From Sipunculus nudus (Eukaryota > Annelida > Sipuncula > Golfingiida > Sipunculidae), in assembly GCA_026874595.1 (NCBI GenBank), contig CM049307.1:36372862-36436861 (forward strand): a stretch of 64,000 nucleotides of DNA, read 5' to 3'. Below, one piece after another: positions 22,601 through 35,536 of the stretch. The notes below the pieces were generated by a model, which worked only from the letters and a program-made list of their open reading frames with translations, did no database searches and was not told the DNA's origin. Within the stretch, counting starts at the first letter, position 1. Each line of letters begins with the position of its first letter. Both the position numbers and the translations under genes were made by a program.

Positions 22601-24882
22601 CATGTCCTTGGTATGTCTCCCATCCGGCATCCGTCGTGCGTCGTACATCATGCGTTGTGCATCGTCTGTATGTTAACCATAGTTATCTCAAAAATGGCAG
22701 GAGCTAGCATCACCGAATTTTTTGCAAATAATCAGTCATCTGAAAAACTCTATTGGAAATTGTTTATTTTTTTTCTAACTGCATTTTCTTAGATTTTATA
22801 GGGAAAAAGCTAAAAAAGCTTTAAAAATCTTCTTCTCTGAAACTGTCCAGCCAAATTGTCCAATATTTCACAGAAATGATCCCTGGAACAATCTCTCTCA
22901 AGTTTGTTCGAATGGTTCTGGTTTGGAGATTTTTGGCTGAGTTACAGGAGGTTGAACTTAGTCATCTGTCCAAAAAAGCACACTAAAATTAAAATCTCAA
23001 AAAAAGGCTAGAGCTATAATCAACAAATTTTATACCAATGTTTTTCACATATGTCATATCTGAAATTGAGGTATCGGTGGCGCCACCTTCATTGATCTGT
23101 TTTTTACAAGTGAAAACGTAATTTTAAACTCTTCTAGCTTATACACTGATTTATGATGAAACTGTTAAGCTGATTGGTTTAAACTTTACAAGAATTATTC
23201 TGTGGTAGGGTTCTGCCAGTTTTATAAGAATAGATTTGGTAAACACAGTTTTAAAAAAGCATTGTAGCCAATTGAAAAAGGCTTTCTGTATTTGAAAACA
23301 GATTTGACAACATGCTGGGTTTCAGCAGCCAAGTCAAGAGGTCACTCAGTACAAACAGATGGGTTCCAGACATCACCAGGGTCACTGACCTGGCTCTGGG
23401 GGGGTGTCTAGACAATGTGTCTAGACGTCTAGACACAGCGTCTAGACGTCTGCACACAGTGTTTAGATGCAGAATTCCCAGATTATTGGAACTATATCTT
23501 TCAACTGTTTGAAAAAACTTGGTTTGCATTTTAAGTGAATCGGGTTTATCATAAGGTCACCTGTGAACTGCTGCGCCCTCATTTTTGGTTGACCTCTGAC
23601 CTTTCCTCGCTGCCCAGCATCCATTTGTGCATCTGTTTCCACACATAAACCTGCATATCTCCGGAACCGTTTGACTGATCAGGCTAAACATTTTGCACAA
23701 ATGTAGCCCTTTGATAGCTTTATAACATACACTAAAAATGGTGGTGCCACCTGCAACCATTTTTGCACAGTGTCCATCTGTTCATCTGCCTTGGGATAAT
23801 ATCACTCATATCTCAGCAGTGGTTTGACTTATCCACCTGAAATTTTGCAGGTTTATACATCCTGGACAGCTTTCTTGTTTTTTGACAGGTGGTGCCACCT
23901 ACATTCACATCTACTCTGCAGACATCCAAGCCCATATCTCGGGAACCCTTTGACCGATTGGGCCAAAATTTTGCATGTGTATATATCTCACATAGCTCTT
24001 CATCATAGGCAAAACTGGTGACGCCACCTGCAACCATTTATGCACAGTATCCATCTGTTCATCTGCCTTGGCGTAAAATCACTCATATCTCAGCAGTGTT
24101 TTGACATATCCACCTGAAATTTTGCAGGTTTATACATCCTGGCAAGCTCTCTCGATTTTATGACAGGTGGTGCCACCTACATTCACATTTACTCTGCAGA
24201 CATCAAAGCTCATATCTCGGGAACTGTTTGACCGATTAGGCCAAAATTTTGTATGTGTATATATATCACATAGCTCTTCATCATAGGCAAAACTGGTGGT
24301 GCCACCTGCAACCATTTATGCACAGTGTCCATCTGTTCATCTGCCTTGGGATAAAATCACTCATATCTCAGCAGTGGTTTGACTGATCCACCTGAAATTT
24401 TGCAGGTTTATACATCCTGGACAGCTCTTTTGATTTTATGACAGGTGGTGCCACCTACATTCAGGTTTACTCTGCAGACATCCAAGCTCATATCTCGGGA
24501 ACCGTTTGACCGATTGGGCCAAAATTTTGTATGTGTATAGATCTCACACAGCTCTTCATCATAGGCAAAACTAGTGGCGCCACCTGCAACCATTTATGCA
24601 CAGCATCCATCTGTTCATCTGCCTTGGGATAAAATCACTCATATCTCAGCAGTGGTTTGACTTATCCACCTGAAATTTTGCAGGTTTATACATCCTGGAC
24701 AATTTTCTCGATTTTATGACAGGTGGCACCACCTACATTCACGTTTACACTGCAGACATCCATGCTAATATGCAACACACCTCACTCTATTCCCCTTGCC
24801 ATTTAATCCATGCCTCACTTCACCCGTCCCACTCTTATTTCTGCGGATACACATAGTCGCTTGTCAACTACCCATATTCTAG
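22600..24882 (+). mobile_element. Helitron-like element with 278-bp internal tandem array, + copy
   Basis: The core 23,540-24,770 is a tandem array with a unit of about 278 bp. The palindrome-like GGTGNCGCCACCTGCAACC recurs at 23,740, 24,017, 24,295 and 24,573, and a second, shorter ACAGGTGG(T/C)(G/A)CCACCTACATTCA block lies mid-unit. Each unit also repeats CATATCTCGGGAACCGTTTG. It ends ACCCATATTCTAG|TTTT at 24,882, a Helitron-like CTAG terminus. The 5' part from about 22,600 (ATCCGGCATCCGTCGTGCG, then frames with GGTGGCGCCACC at about 23,085) looks like the opening of such an element, but its border is uncertain. An inverted copy lies at 57,921-59,520. Confidence 0.65.
23404..23466. repeat. 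TCTAGAC palindrome cluster
   Basis: GTCTAGAC or TCTAGAC occurs several times within about 50 bp. At its centre, 23,416-23,437 is a perfect 22-bp palindrome with 11-base arms (TGTGTCTAGAC and its reverse complement, no spacer). Further half-arms follow. It sits between the 5' part and the tandem array of the element at 22,600-24,882. Confidence 0.85.
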
Positions 24883-27300
24883 TTTTAAAATGGCCTAGTC
24901 TGAAACTTGCAGGTTCGAAATGTCCATTTTGCTGAAATCATAATGACTAAGGTAGATATGCAGGACTTAAAAGGATCAATATTAAATTTAAAAAATAAAC
25001 CTCCATTCATACTGCCAAACTTTGCACAGGTTCGCATTAGGCCTGTAGGCCTTGTTTTTTGTACTTAACATAGGAACATTGTCACATACAGTAGAACCTT
25101 GAATATCCAAACAGTTTGAGAAGTAAAATTGTTTGGATAATTGAGGTTACGGATATGTTAGGTAAATCATTTTTCAGTTAGTATTCTACTGCCACTCATG
25201 AGCATATCAGTGGTTCAATATGCTAAACTTGCCCAGGATGTTACTTATCAGAACATTATGTCTTTCTTCATGGGTGAGTGACCACAACTCAAACGTAGTC
25301 ACACTCAGTAATTTTGAGATTAAAATATTTTCCAAATGTCTTGATTCTCTTTTCATTATGTAGAGGTAAATTTTGGTTCCTTATTTTGAATTTCTGAAAA
25401 AAAAAAACTAATTTTTATTGAAAAAAATGAGATATGGTAATTTGAGTTTGTGCTGTATAAATTTGGACCTTAGTATCAAGGGGCAGGTCCTTATTATCAG
25501 TTACATTTATATTGTCCTTCCATACATATGGTAATTTTTTTGTTTTAATTCGATGTGGATATAAATACTTATAATCTTAAAGTACATGTGTAGGCCATGG
25601 TAACTGACATCCAGGTAATCAAAGGTATAACCTGTATAGTGGATACTGTGTATACATGAAAGTTACTTGGAACTTACATTGCACAGGGTCCCTTGATCAT
25701 TGCAACTGCTCCCCCCATACCAAACACATTACTTAGGTTTATAAGTCAATCCACTTAGTGCTTCTGTCTGAAAGTATCCACACAAACCTTAAAAATTACA
25801 TATGGATTCTTTTTCTTCTTTACAAATAATTGTTTTAGTGTTTGTATTCCGTGACCTTTATATGTGCCTTTAATTTTAGTGAAATATCACAGCAAGCAGC
25901 AGTTAACTAAATAACACTGCTTTTAAAAATTATATTCTGTGCACAGTTAAAGCTGTTGGCCATGTTTTTGAAGACCTTAAAAAGAAAAACTTGAAGGAAA
26001 AAAATCATGTCTGTACATTTACTAAATGAAATGATCCATTTGATATATTTGAAATTTAAAATATGATTTCTTTAATTTATAATTATCCTATAAAAATGCC
26101 CTTATATGTAAGCCTTTCATGTAAAATATATATTTGTTAATTACCTTACCTGCGCGTGGTACTGAATATGGAGATAACTGTATGATGTAAATGATATGTG
26201 ATTGAAAAGCCTTCTGGATTTCAAGTTCTCTCAGCATAGACATTTTTCAGAAATCAGATTATCTGTAGGTATAACAGTTGAGAGGCTTGCTCAGATTTTG
26301 TTTGGATCACAGCATTTTGCCCCTGGATGATCTGTCAAGATTGAAATACACCTGTAGCTGGAGTCCCATGGTCTGGTGCCTATAACACAGGGCTACATCA
26401 CACTTCGAGCAGGACAATGTTCATTGCTGAGGTTCTTTATCGATCCTTGCCTTCCAAGTACAAGTAAATCTCCTTCAGTCACAAGAACTGAGAACTTGTC
26501 CACCTTCCTAATTAAAGGCAAATAAACCCCAGAGGGTGAGGGTGTTAGTTTGGTGTAGAGTTTCAGATGTGCTTGTATTAGTTGTCAATCCTAATGAATG
26601 ACAGTCCTGCAAGAATTCCCTATTCTGATCATAAACAGGACATGACAACCTGTCCCGGCTTCAGAAGATACCAGGTCAGCTTAACTCACTAATATAGAGT
26701 CCTGTAGGTGCTTACACAGGAACCAAAGATATACATTTTATTAATATTATATGCCCTGTCCACCATCTGTCCATCAAGGTTAATTTTTTTATGAAATTCA
26801 ATATAAATAATTACCAATGAAATATCTTGTCTTGTTTATATTTGATTTCAATTCAAACACCTTGGAATACAGTACTTCTTTTGTAACTAGATTTATGATA
26901 CTTAAAACTGTGATCAGCGAATTCAGATTCAGAAGGAAGGAGACCATTTTATTCCTTCATATCAATTCTATCACCTTCAGCCCTCATAGGCGTTTTATGA
27001 CGAGAGAATGATTTGGTACCAGATAGTGTTTTCAGTTGCCAGGGATTTAAGGAATTTCTTCCAGTCAAATCAAATGCTGAACCTTGCAAATTGTTGATAA
27101 GAAAGAGAATATTTCATGAAAAATCTATCCTTAACATTTTATCATCCCAATAGTTTGTCCCTAGGATAAATTATGACAGATCATAAATTTTCAGCCTTTA
27201 TTCTGTTCAAAGATGGCAAAAGAAAGGACTCATGCACTGACCATGAAATGGTTTCTGTTTTTAGTTTCCTCCTCGGTCATTGTGGTATACATGTGTCCAT
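24883..27300. other. Intronic stretch, one pogo-like fold-back, otherwise unassigned
   Basis: Apart from the fold-back at 25,089-25,158, no repeat or exon is supported. Short open frames (for example 26,817-27,011) have no recognisable domain. Confidence 0.45.
25089..25158 (+). mobile_element. Pogo/Tigger-like terminal fold-back fragment
   Basis: CAGTAGAACCTTGAATATCC preceded by TA resembles terminal repeats of pogo/Tigger elements. It is followed 30 bp later by GTTTGGATAATTGAGGTTAC, which is the inverted partner of AACCTTGAATATCCAAAC. Such an inward hairpin is usual at pogo-type ends. I could not find the matching far end, so this may be a decayed or solo end. Confidence 0.45.
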
Positions 27301-27559
27301 TCCTCATGAATATTCAGGGCCTGTCATATGATTTTCCTCAAGATGTATATATGCAGCTTGCTTTTCCACCTGGTTGTATTGTTCAATGGATATTGCTTGC
27401 ATTGAAACATTAATTGTATCCCAAGACAAAGTCGGGATACCATGGTTTAAGCACTGTCGCACCACTGCCTCAGAAATTTGTTTGGACAAGAAAACTAAAA
27501 AATCATTTTATGGATCTTTACCAAACTCGAGATGTGCATAGATATGGGTGAGAGGACGA

Positions 27560-28690
27560 AGCCTAATAAAAATCAGGTCATGACCTTTACTAGGAGAGTG
27601 ACCTTGACCTTGTATATGTCCATTTTGGGGGAAATCACACAAATTCTTAATTATTTCAACAAAATCTTGCATGGATTGATCCAAAAATCAATTTGACCGA
27701 AGATCTTGGAAAGTGTTGTCATGTACCAGAAACTGGTGGCACCACCTGTTATCCGTTTCTTGTTTTCCTGCCCTTTAATAACCCCTTCATTGTCACTTAA
27801 CAGTACTGTGAGCATTATAAGTCAAAAACTAATGGACAGATTTTTTTCATATTATGTATATACATGTATATAGACATGGTTTATGGGATGATGTATATTT
27901 AAATTGGGGTCATGACCTTTCCTATGAGAGTGGCCTTCACCTTGAATATTGCCATACATGGTTAAAATCACACAAAATCATAGATATCTCAATAAGGGAT
28001 GCATGGATTGGTCCAAAAATCAAAATGACCAAAGATCTTGGATAGCTTTGTCTTCTGTGGAAGACAGGTGGCACCATCTCTGTCCTTTTCTTGTTTTTGG
28101 GCCTTTTAATTACCCATCATTGCCACTTGACAGTACTGTGAGCATTATAAGTAAAAAACTAGTGGACAGATTGGGCTGAAATTGTGCATTTCCTTTGATC
28201 TTGGACACTTCCATCTTGTATTCAAGACTGGTGGGGCTATCTGCAATAGTAATTGTGTGGGGTTCATTGGTACGTTTGCTTTTGGTGGAAATTGCCTCCA
28301 TCTCCAGAGTGGTTCATGGTATTGGTCTGAAATTAGGCATGTCTATACATCTTTGAAAGTTTTCTGGTAAACCAGACAGGTGGCGCCACCTACCCTCTCA
28401 TTTTTGTAAAATAAATTAATGCCCTTTCTGATTAGTGATTTGCCCTATTGGCCTGAAATTGTGCATATCCATAGATCTTGGACTCCTCCATCTTGTACTC
28501 AAGACTGGTGGCACTATCTGCTATCATTTTGGGGGGCCTCCATCTGTATGTGATTTGGTTAAAAATTGCTCAAATCTCCGGATTGGTTTGACATATTGGT
28601 CTGAAATTTGTCATGTCCATCCATCTTGGAAAGTCTTCTCATAAAACAGACAGGTGGCGACACCTACTTTCTCATTTCCATAAAATAAAT
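27560..28690 (+). mobile_element. Helitron-like internal tandem array (GGTGGC...CACC units)
   Basis: Units about 330 bp and 275 bp long carry GGTGGCACCACCTGTTATCC (about 27,736), GGTGGCACCATCTCTGTCC (28,068), GGTGGCGCCACCTACCCTC (about 28,380) and GGTGGCGACACCTACTTTC (about 28,655). Between these lie repeated CAGTACTGTGAGCATTATAA, TTGGTCTGAAAT and CATCTTGG blocks and an AGTGACCTTGACCTTG block. The style matches the other arrays, but I could not define 5' or 3' ends. No conserved reading frame. Confidence 0.6.
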
Positions 28691-30065
28691 TAATGCAATT
28701 TTTCAAGAGAGATTCAACATATTGGCCCCCATATTTGTTAAAAAATATTGTTTCTCAAGTTGATAGATGGAAGAAACCATAGTCACCTGCCAAGTGTCAG
28801 TATATGCTGCTGAAGATGGGGGGCCTATTCTTAAGGGGGGGGGGGGATTAATTGTCTGGGGATACTATGAAATATCTTGTTTCAAAGGTATGAAAATAAC
28901 ATCATGAAAATTGCTCTCTTTGCTTTAAGGCACCTAGAATTTAGGAGCATTGATTTGGGCCACTTTCACCATTTTCATCTCATTTGAAACTTTGCTGAAT
29001 ATACTGATTAAATGAGAAAAAAATCAATAATGTTGCATTGTGATTAGGAAATTTCAGTTTCAAAGGGTTACATAGTTACAGTTGTCATGTTAGATGGTCA
29101 AAGCAATAAACCCATTAAAACAAATTTTGAAACATCTGTATAAGTTCACTGGTGGTGTAGAGGTATAAATTTTACATGCAAAGCATTTTAATGAATTAGT
29201 GGCATTCTTGACCTATAAGAGTCACTCTCAAGAGTGTTATAAAAGCCATTTTTTTCATATTAAAATTAATATGATAAAATATTCCACTTTTCAGGTTATA
29301 TTTTAATTGAATTTATTTCAAAGTTTCTATTTACTATGTTAATTGTTTTAAAGCTTTAAAGAAAAAAAATTAATATCTATTTCATCAGATTACAAATAAA
29401 TCATTTCTTATACCAATATGTATTTTAAAATTTCATGCAGAAAAAAAAACATAGCTTGAACTGTCTAGCCATAGCCCTACCACATATATTAAAAAATTAA
29501 CTAAATAAGTATATTTAAAGAGTATTTTTTATATTGATGCTTCAGGAGTATTTTGCTAAGACTACTTGCCTATTTTCTCTTAAGATTTTTTAAAATTATC
29601 TTTTTGGGTGTATACCACATATGGTTGCCACCTTTCATCTTGGAGTTCTTGAAGTTCTTCTTTGATGTTGATGTATCATCCTAGATATCACAGGGCAAGG
29701 GGAAGACTTGTCACTTTGATGTAAAGTTCAACTTGCTGTCTTCTGTGATCAAAGGTTAGCTTTATGTTTCCAATTTTCCTTATTTTTCCAGGGGAAAATA
29801 TTTCTGTAATCATTAATTTCATTGATGTTTGACTTTTTTAAACTTTCACAACAAGTTTCATGTGGGTGTAATTTAAGAATTCTTTCATTTCCTTTCAGAT
29901 GAATTGATCAATATTTGTTTACTGCATCAAGTATTTTTACTCAGCCATACAATGAGCTGCAACAAAAACAAAAAATTCCTCTGAAACTTTCTCCCATCAG
30001 ACAAACACCTTTTAAAATGACTGGTGCCACAAACTTCTTAATTTTACATGTATGTGCCATGTAAC
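28691..30065. other. Intronic stretch with no identifiable feature
   Basis: AT-rich DNA with a short G tract near 28,838. No exon or shared repeat was recognised before the start of similarity to 44,495 at 30,066. Confidence 0.45.
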
Positions 30066-31352
30066 GCAATTTAGAAATGTGAATCAACTGAAATATTCAC
30101 AATCACATGTATGTTATACTGTAAATTTATAGTAACATTCGGAAACTTGGATTAAAATTATGTAATGAAAAAAAGGAATAAATGCAAATATTGTTAATTT
30201 TTTCTTGGCTCAGTAGAATGGGGAAAAAAATTATTTGCTTTGTTTCTCCATCTTTCTTTCTGTTTTAAATATTTAATGTTCATGAATAAACTTTTTTTTA
30301 TAAGCAATGTTGAATTAAATTTCATATCCTGTATGTATATGCAAGGGTGTTGTAACTCTCACCATTCCCTTCTTCATCCCACTGAGGCTTTGCTCCTTGG
30401 CACTGTGAACAATAGTTCTATGGCTATAGCATAAAATTTAATAATTAAAGAAAATATCTACAAAGAGACAAAGGCTTTGTAACTCTGATCATAACATAAC
30501 ACCCCCCTCCCCTCCATCAAGTCATTGCACCTGTGGAATGGGGACGTTATGGCAACTGTATACATATCATAAAATTGATAAAAAAGGTTTACCAAATAAA
30601 TTGGATCTCATCAGACAAATGTGTAAACTGTTTAACTGTCAACAGCTTATCAAAAAGGTAACCAATGGAAAGGCATGGTCAGGTCTCAAATATTATTTGC
30701 AACATTTTCTTCAATCATATAAACCAACCATGGCCCAGATTACCTCTTCCTCTCAAACATTATCTACATTTCATCATATTTTTAAGATTTTAACCTTCCA
30801 GGTGGTTCAGTACTGTTGACCATTTGTCCATAGGTACCTATGTACATGCCAGAAATTATGTCAGTATTGTGTAATATGTAGACATGAGGGGCATCAAAAT
30901 AATGCACCTTGTCAAGACCGATCTTGTCAAGATATTATGTCATACAGTCACAAATTCATAAATCCCCTCATCAGTTTAGTTAATCATAACCTTTTATCTG
31001 TCAAATTGAACTCTTGCAGTTTTCCATACACTATAGATCCTTCAACAAATAGCTGTATCATCATTATACCACTGCTTAGCATACTGTCATTGCATTCATA
31101 TTTGCTCAAATAAATTGCTTTTTTCAACCCCTCCAAAATAAATAAAAAATAAACCACTATATTTTACTCCATATTAATCCATCAGTCAGGTTATTTCATA
31201 TATCATTTACTCACATATTACATTATATTCCTTTATAAAACCCAACATGATCATGATATTCTAAGCTTTATCTACTCAATATAGTATCACAATGGTGATA
31301 CATTTATAGTCCAATCAGGATCAGCTGAGCGCCGTGACCCATGGGTCCCTTG
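30066..31352 (+). mobile_element. GCTCAGCTGA-family element, 5'-truncated copy (3' end intact)
   Basis: Almost collinear and very similar over its whole 1.29 kb to 44,495-45,789, with only scattered substitutions and a few short indels. It ends TCAGCTGAGCGCC, GTGACCCATGGGTCCCTTG at 31,352. GACCCATGGGTC is a perfect 12-bp palindrome. The 5' half of the family, with the GCTCAGCTGA hairpin, is absent. A frame at 30,538-30,819 is interrupted in the other copy by a 5-base deletion (CAGGT after GCATGGT), so it is not a conserved protein. Confidence 0.8.
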
Positions 31353-34300
31353 TTTTAACATGGCTGAGTGTTCAGCATGACTATTTACAGATGTGGTCAT
31401 GTAGCTTTTTGGTGTTTTTACAGCCAGGCATCTCATGCTGATAAAATGAACTCCCCTGCAAACTAGAGGACTAATACAGCCACTGAAGCAATGATTAATA
31501 GGTAATTCAGCAGCTCAGCCAGGCAGGTTTATATTTATTTACTTTGTGCAAGCCTGGGATCCTGTGGCTTATGAGGCAACTGGTTTAGAGATAAAATGTA
31601 AATCCAGACATCACTTGTCCCAATAGTGCCATTCAGTGAGATTTTATGAGTCATAACTGTTACTTGAAATTAGCAGGAAAAGAACTTGACTATATGCTAA
31701 TGAGGGTCTCTGGAGCAGGGTTCCTTATATGATGACTTGGAGCTGCTGGCACTTGCATGCAGCAAGCATTAGATACTGTAGCAGCTAGATGTACATCACA
31801 GACTATGCCAAGTATCTTAACTTCCAGTCACACCCACGATAGAATGTCCTGTCATGTCCTCTGAGGTCATCCCTGTCCAGGTCACTCCCAAGCTGATGAA
31901 ACATGGTGGTTCTTTTGTTGGGTCTGAAGTTATAACAACAAGCTCTTTAAAGTAAATCTAGGATAAATCATATGGCTTTGATTTATGAAAGTCTGTATTT
32001 ATTATTGTGTTTGTTTATTTTAGTCATGGTATTAATTAACCATCAAGAATAAAAAAATGATGTTTTCATTAATATGTTGACAGACTTATGACTGAAATTT
32101 TTTTTTCAATTTATGCTTATACCTTTTTTTATAAGATATTAACCCAAAAATATATGAATTTCCTAAGATACCTCTATTTTAGCCCTGCATTTTCATTTTT
32201 GGTATTTAATGTTTACAGAGTGATGTAAGAATATAGAATTATAAACTATGAGCCTTGAATAAGGATGAAAAAGGCACACTGGCATACCTAAGCAGTGCTA
32301 TATGCCTCTTTTGGCCATGGGCCACTTGTTAGCCACAGCTGTTGCTGAATCAACATACTTGAACATAAATCATTACTGATTATTGTTCCAAGAGCTTCAG
32401 GGCACTGTTTCTTCCTATCCAGCTCCATAGGAAAGTACAGACCTACCAGAGCCACAGTTTACTATGTGTCTAATTTTAAATCCCACAGCTTAGCCTAGTT
32501 ATGATTTGTTTGGACAATTTATAAGGATATGCGTATCTGCTGATATGTGCAGGGTTTCTCATAATTACTGCAATGGACTCAGGTCACAAATTATAAGCAA
32601 TCCAGCACCAGACATGGTGCAGTAACCATCTGCAGTAAATGTAATGTAATGGTAACAATGTTCAGCATATGAAATCTCTTTGGGTTTTCTTATAGAGACT
32701 AAGCATGGGATATCAACATATGAAGTATGCAGGGAGGGAACAGATTTATGGGATTGACACCAGGGTTAAGTGGAGAGAGAAGAGTTGAAGGCCATTTTGA
32801 TTGGTTCAGTTGCTAGGCACTTTGAGAAACTCCCTTGGGATTTGTACAGTCCCCTAGGCAACTTGTATAGATTGCTGTCAGGGTGCTGATGCAGCCAGGG
32901 TCCTCCCAGCCCGTAGCTCAGCTGAAGCTTCAAAAGCCCCAGTGTTGTCCTGTCACAGCACCACAACACAAGCCATATATATCACCCAAATCACTGGAGG
33001 GGATGTGTAATATTCCATTGTAATCTATTTACAGACACACAGCAGGATATACCTGAGGTAGATCTTGAAACAAATTGAGCTGGAGTACCTCGTAATAGGC
33101 AGTTTATACTGAGAGTATGTTTCTATTAACCAGTTATTCTGGTTGAGCTTTAGGGCAGCAGCTCTTCTGGTTTATAACCATCCTTCTCATATCTCAAGTG
33201 TTTTGGTTCCAAACTTGTATTAGCTTGATTCCATTTGCACATAAGCCAATGATTGATGGAACTCAGACACTCAGATGGATGGGAGCCAATTGGAAGAGAA
33301 CCACTCATATGTAGTTCTAGTATGTCTCACTTTTCATATATGAACACCCTGCTCTGCCTAATTTCCTTGTTAATTTACTGTGAGATAAATAATAAAACCT
33401 ACAAAAGATGAATAATCAAAACCTACTGTATATGAATGATTAAACCTACAAAAGACAAAAAGTGAAAACAGACAAAATGTGTACAGTATAAACCTACATG
33501 GACATAAAGCCAGGTTTGTTTATATTATGTTCCCAAATCGATAGATAATTAATAAAATGCCTCTAAAGTGTAAACAAATTATACAGTACCTCAAATAAGA
33601 CATATCTACAAAAATAAATGGATAAACATCCTAGCTATGGTGGGATTCAGGCAGCAGCTGTAGTAAAAAGGGAGTGCAGTGCTGTCCACTGGGCCTAAAA
33701 GCTGATCAAAGAAACACATGATTTTGTGATGTAAAGGATGGTCAAGTGATGTTGTTTATAACGACATAATCGAGGAGGATAAGTGATGCCTTGGTAAAAT
33801 TACATCCTGATTTCACATCACCTCATGATAACTTGACCAGGTATTTATGAAATGTCAGTTGGAGTAATAAACAGACAAATGAAGAAACAACTGCTTATGA
33901 TAAGATTACATTCTTAGTGCCTGCAGTGTTCACAGTAATGCCACATGCATGTTCATGCCAAGTCTTTCATACAAATATTTGAGTCTCTTTAACATCAGTT
34001 ATGGAAATATCATTATATTTGCTCCATGCAGAGCCTCATCTCAGGATCTAAAACATTAATTATAGTCTGTGCTTAGTTTCTTCATACTGCATGCATTTAT
34101 AAAAGTCTGGTGATTCACTGTGTAAACTATTTTTTCCCTGCCTTGAATTATGTTAGAGGAATTTCTGTTTATTTCATGGTATGTGACTGCCTTCCTATAT
34201 TATTCTTTATTAATTGACCTCTTTTTTTTTACTGAAATTTGTCTTTCAGCATGGCCTTCAAATATAAAGTACAGGTATATGTAAAATTGATTTCAGTTTT

Positions 34301-35536
34301 GAAAGCTTTGATTTTTTTACATAAGTGGCTATCCAAGTTTTCCAACCAGGAATTCCAATTAGTCTTTTAATTATGAGTTTCACAGATTTTTCACCTTTAA
34401 TCAAAATAAAGATTTCATGAAATGAGGCAACATGTTTTATTAATTAATTTTAATTAAACTTCAGGATGTTATTTCCTTATGTGCATGTAAATCTAGGGAG
34501 GAGCCTTTTATATATCTACAGTTAACTAATATTTACAGTTATTGTGTGCAGCATAGCAGGGTATTTTAGGCACAGGGCTGGATCAGGTCATGTCTTCATG
34601 CTCTGCACAGTGAATGCAGGCCTGAGAAATTCACTTGATCACTAAAATAACCCATTTTCCTGGTCCTGTTGCTGACCTGAAGAATGATAGGTAATACAGG
34701 TAATGAAAAGTACTACATGCACCTTCCTTTTCATTAAATAGAGTGTGACACCCTCTCATCTTGTACATAAACCTTAAGAATATATCATTGTTTAATCAAG
34801 ATGTATTTTACATGTGGGTGTAAAACTGTATTCTCAGATGTCAATATTTGAAAATAGTACATATGATACTTTTATCAATTTCATACAGCTTAAACCTAAG
34901 AATATTGATACAGGCCACTCTATAAGCCTGGAAAGGACCTACTAGTAAATAGATCTCATATTATTCTGGTCAGTTTTAACACAGACTCTAGCCATGAGAT
35001 TCTCCTATATCATCTTCAAGGTACTCAATCATCATATTACTGCATTCATACATAGAGTCATACATATTGCTTGCTCAGCCCTTAAACAGCTGCAAGGCCC
35101 TGTCAGCCAGTCAGTTGCCAGCTAACTGGGGTAAAGGAAACTTTAACAGGCAGGTCTCGTCATTTTTATTATTAGGTAAACACATGAGAGTGTTTACTGA
35201 TGACATATTTACAGTTATACAATTCATGTATTAATAATCTGCATGACTGAATAATGCAGTAGTGCTCTATATACAAGCGGTTTTACAAGAAACAGTAATA
35301 AAGATAAATAAGGTTCTAGCATTTAAATATACTTCATTTATTTTACATCATTGTACATCTAGTTATGATAAATAATACAAGGTAGTCTGTTGGGTTGGAG
35401 TAAACAGAGGCCAGTCCAGGTCTCATTAAGCAGCATTGTCAATAAATTGGCAGCTGATGATGATTTTGAGCTGGGAAAATTCTGTGATAATCAGTCACTG
35501 AAGTGCTCTATCATTTAGTTCTCTTTGGTATTGTAG
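31353..35536. other. Intronic stretch with no identifiable feature
   Basis: Unremarkable AT-rich intron. A minus-strand frame at 32,766-32,969 has no recognised domain. No repeats shared with other parts of the window were seen. Confidence 0.45.

Noticed and set aside
24130-24593. Repeated 61-codon minus-strand frames starting MVAGG, also seen at 58,772-59,257
   Set aside because: They are translations of successive 278-bp array units. Unit length is not a multiple of 3 and stops end each frame at the same place, so there is no sign of a real protein.
30538-30819. 93-codon frame in a GCTCAGCTGA-family copy
   Set aside because: The nearly identical copy at 44,495-45,789 has a short deletion in the middle that shifts the frame, so the protein is not conserved.
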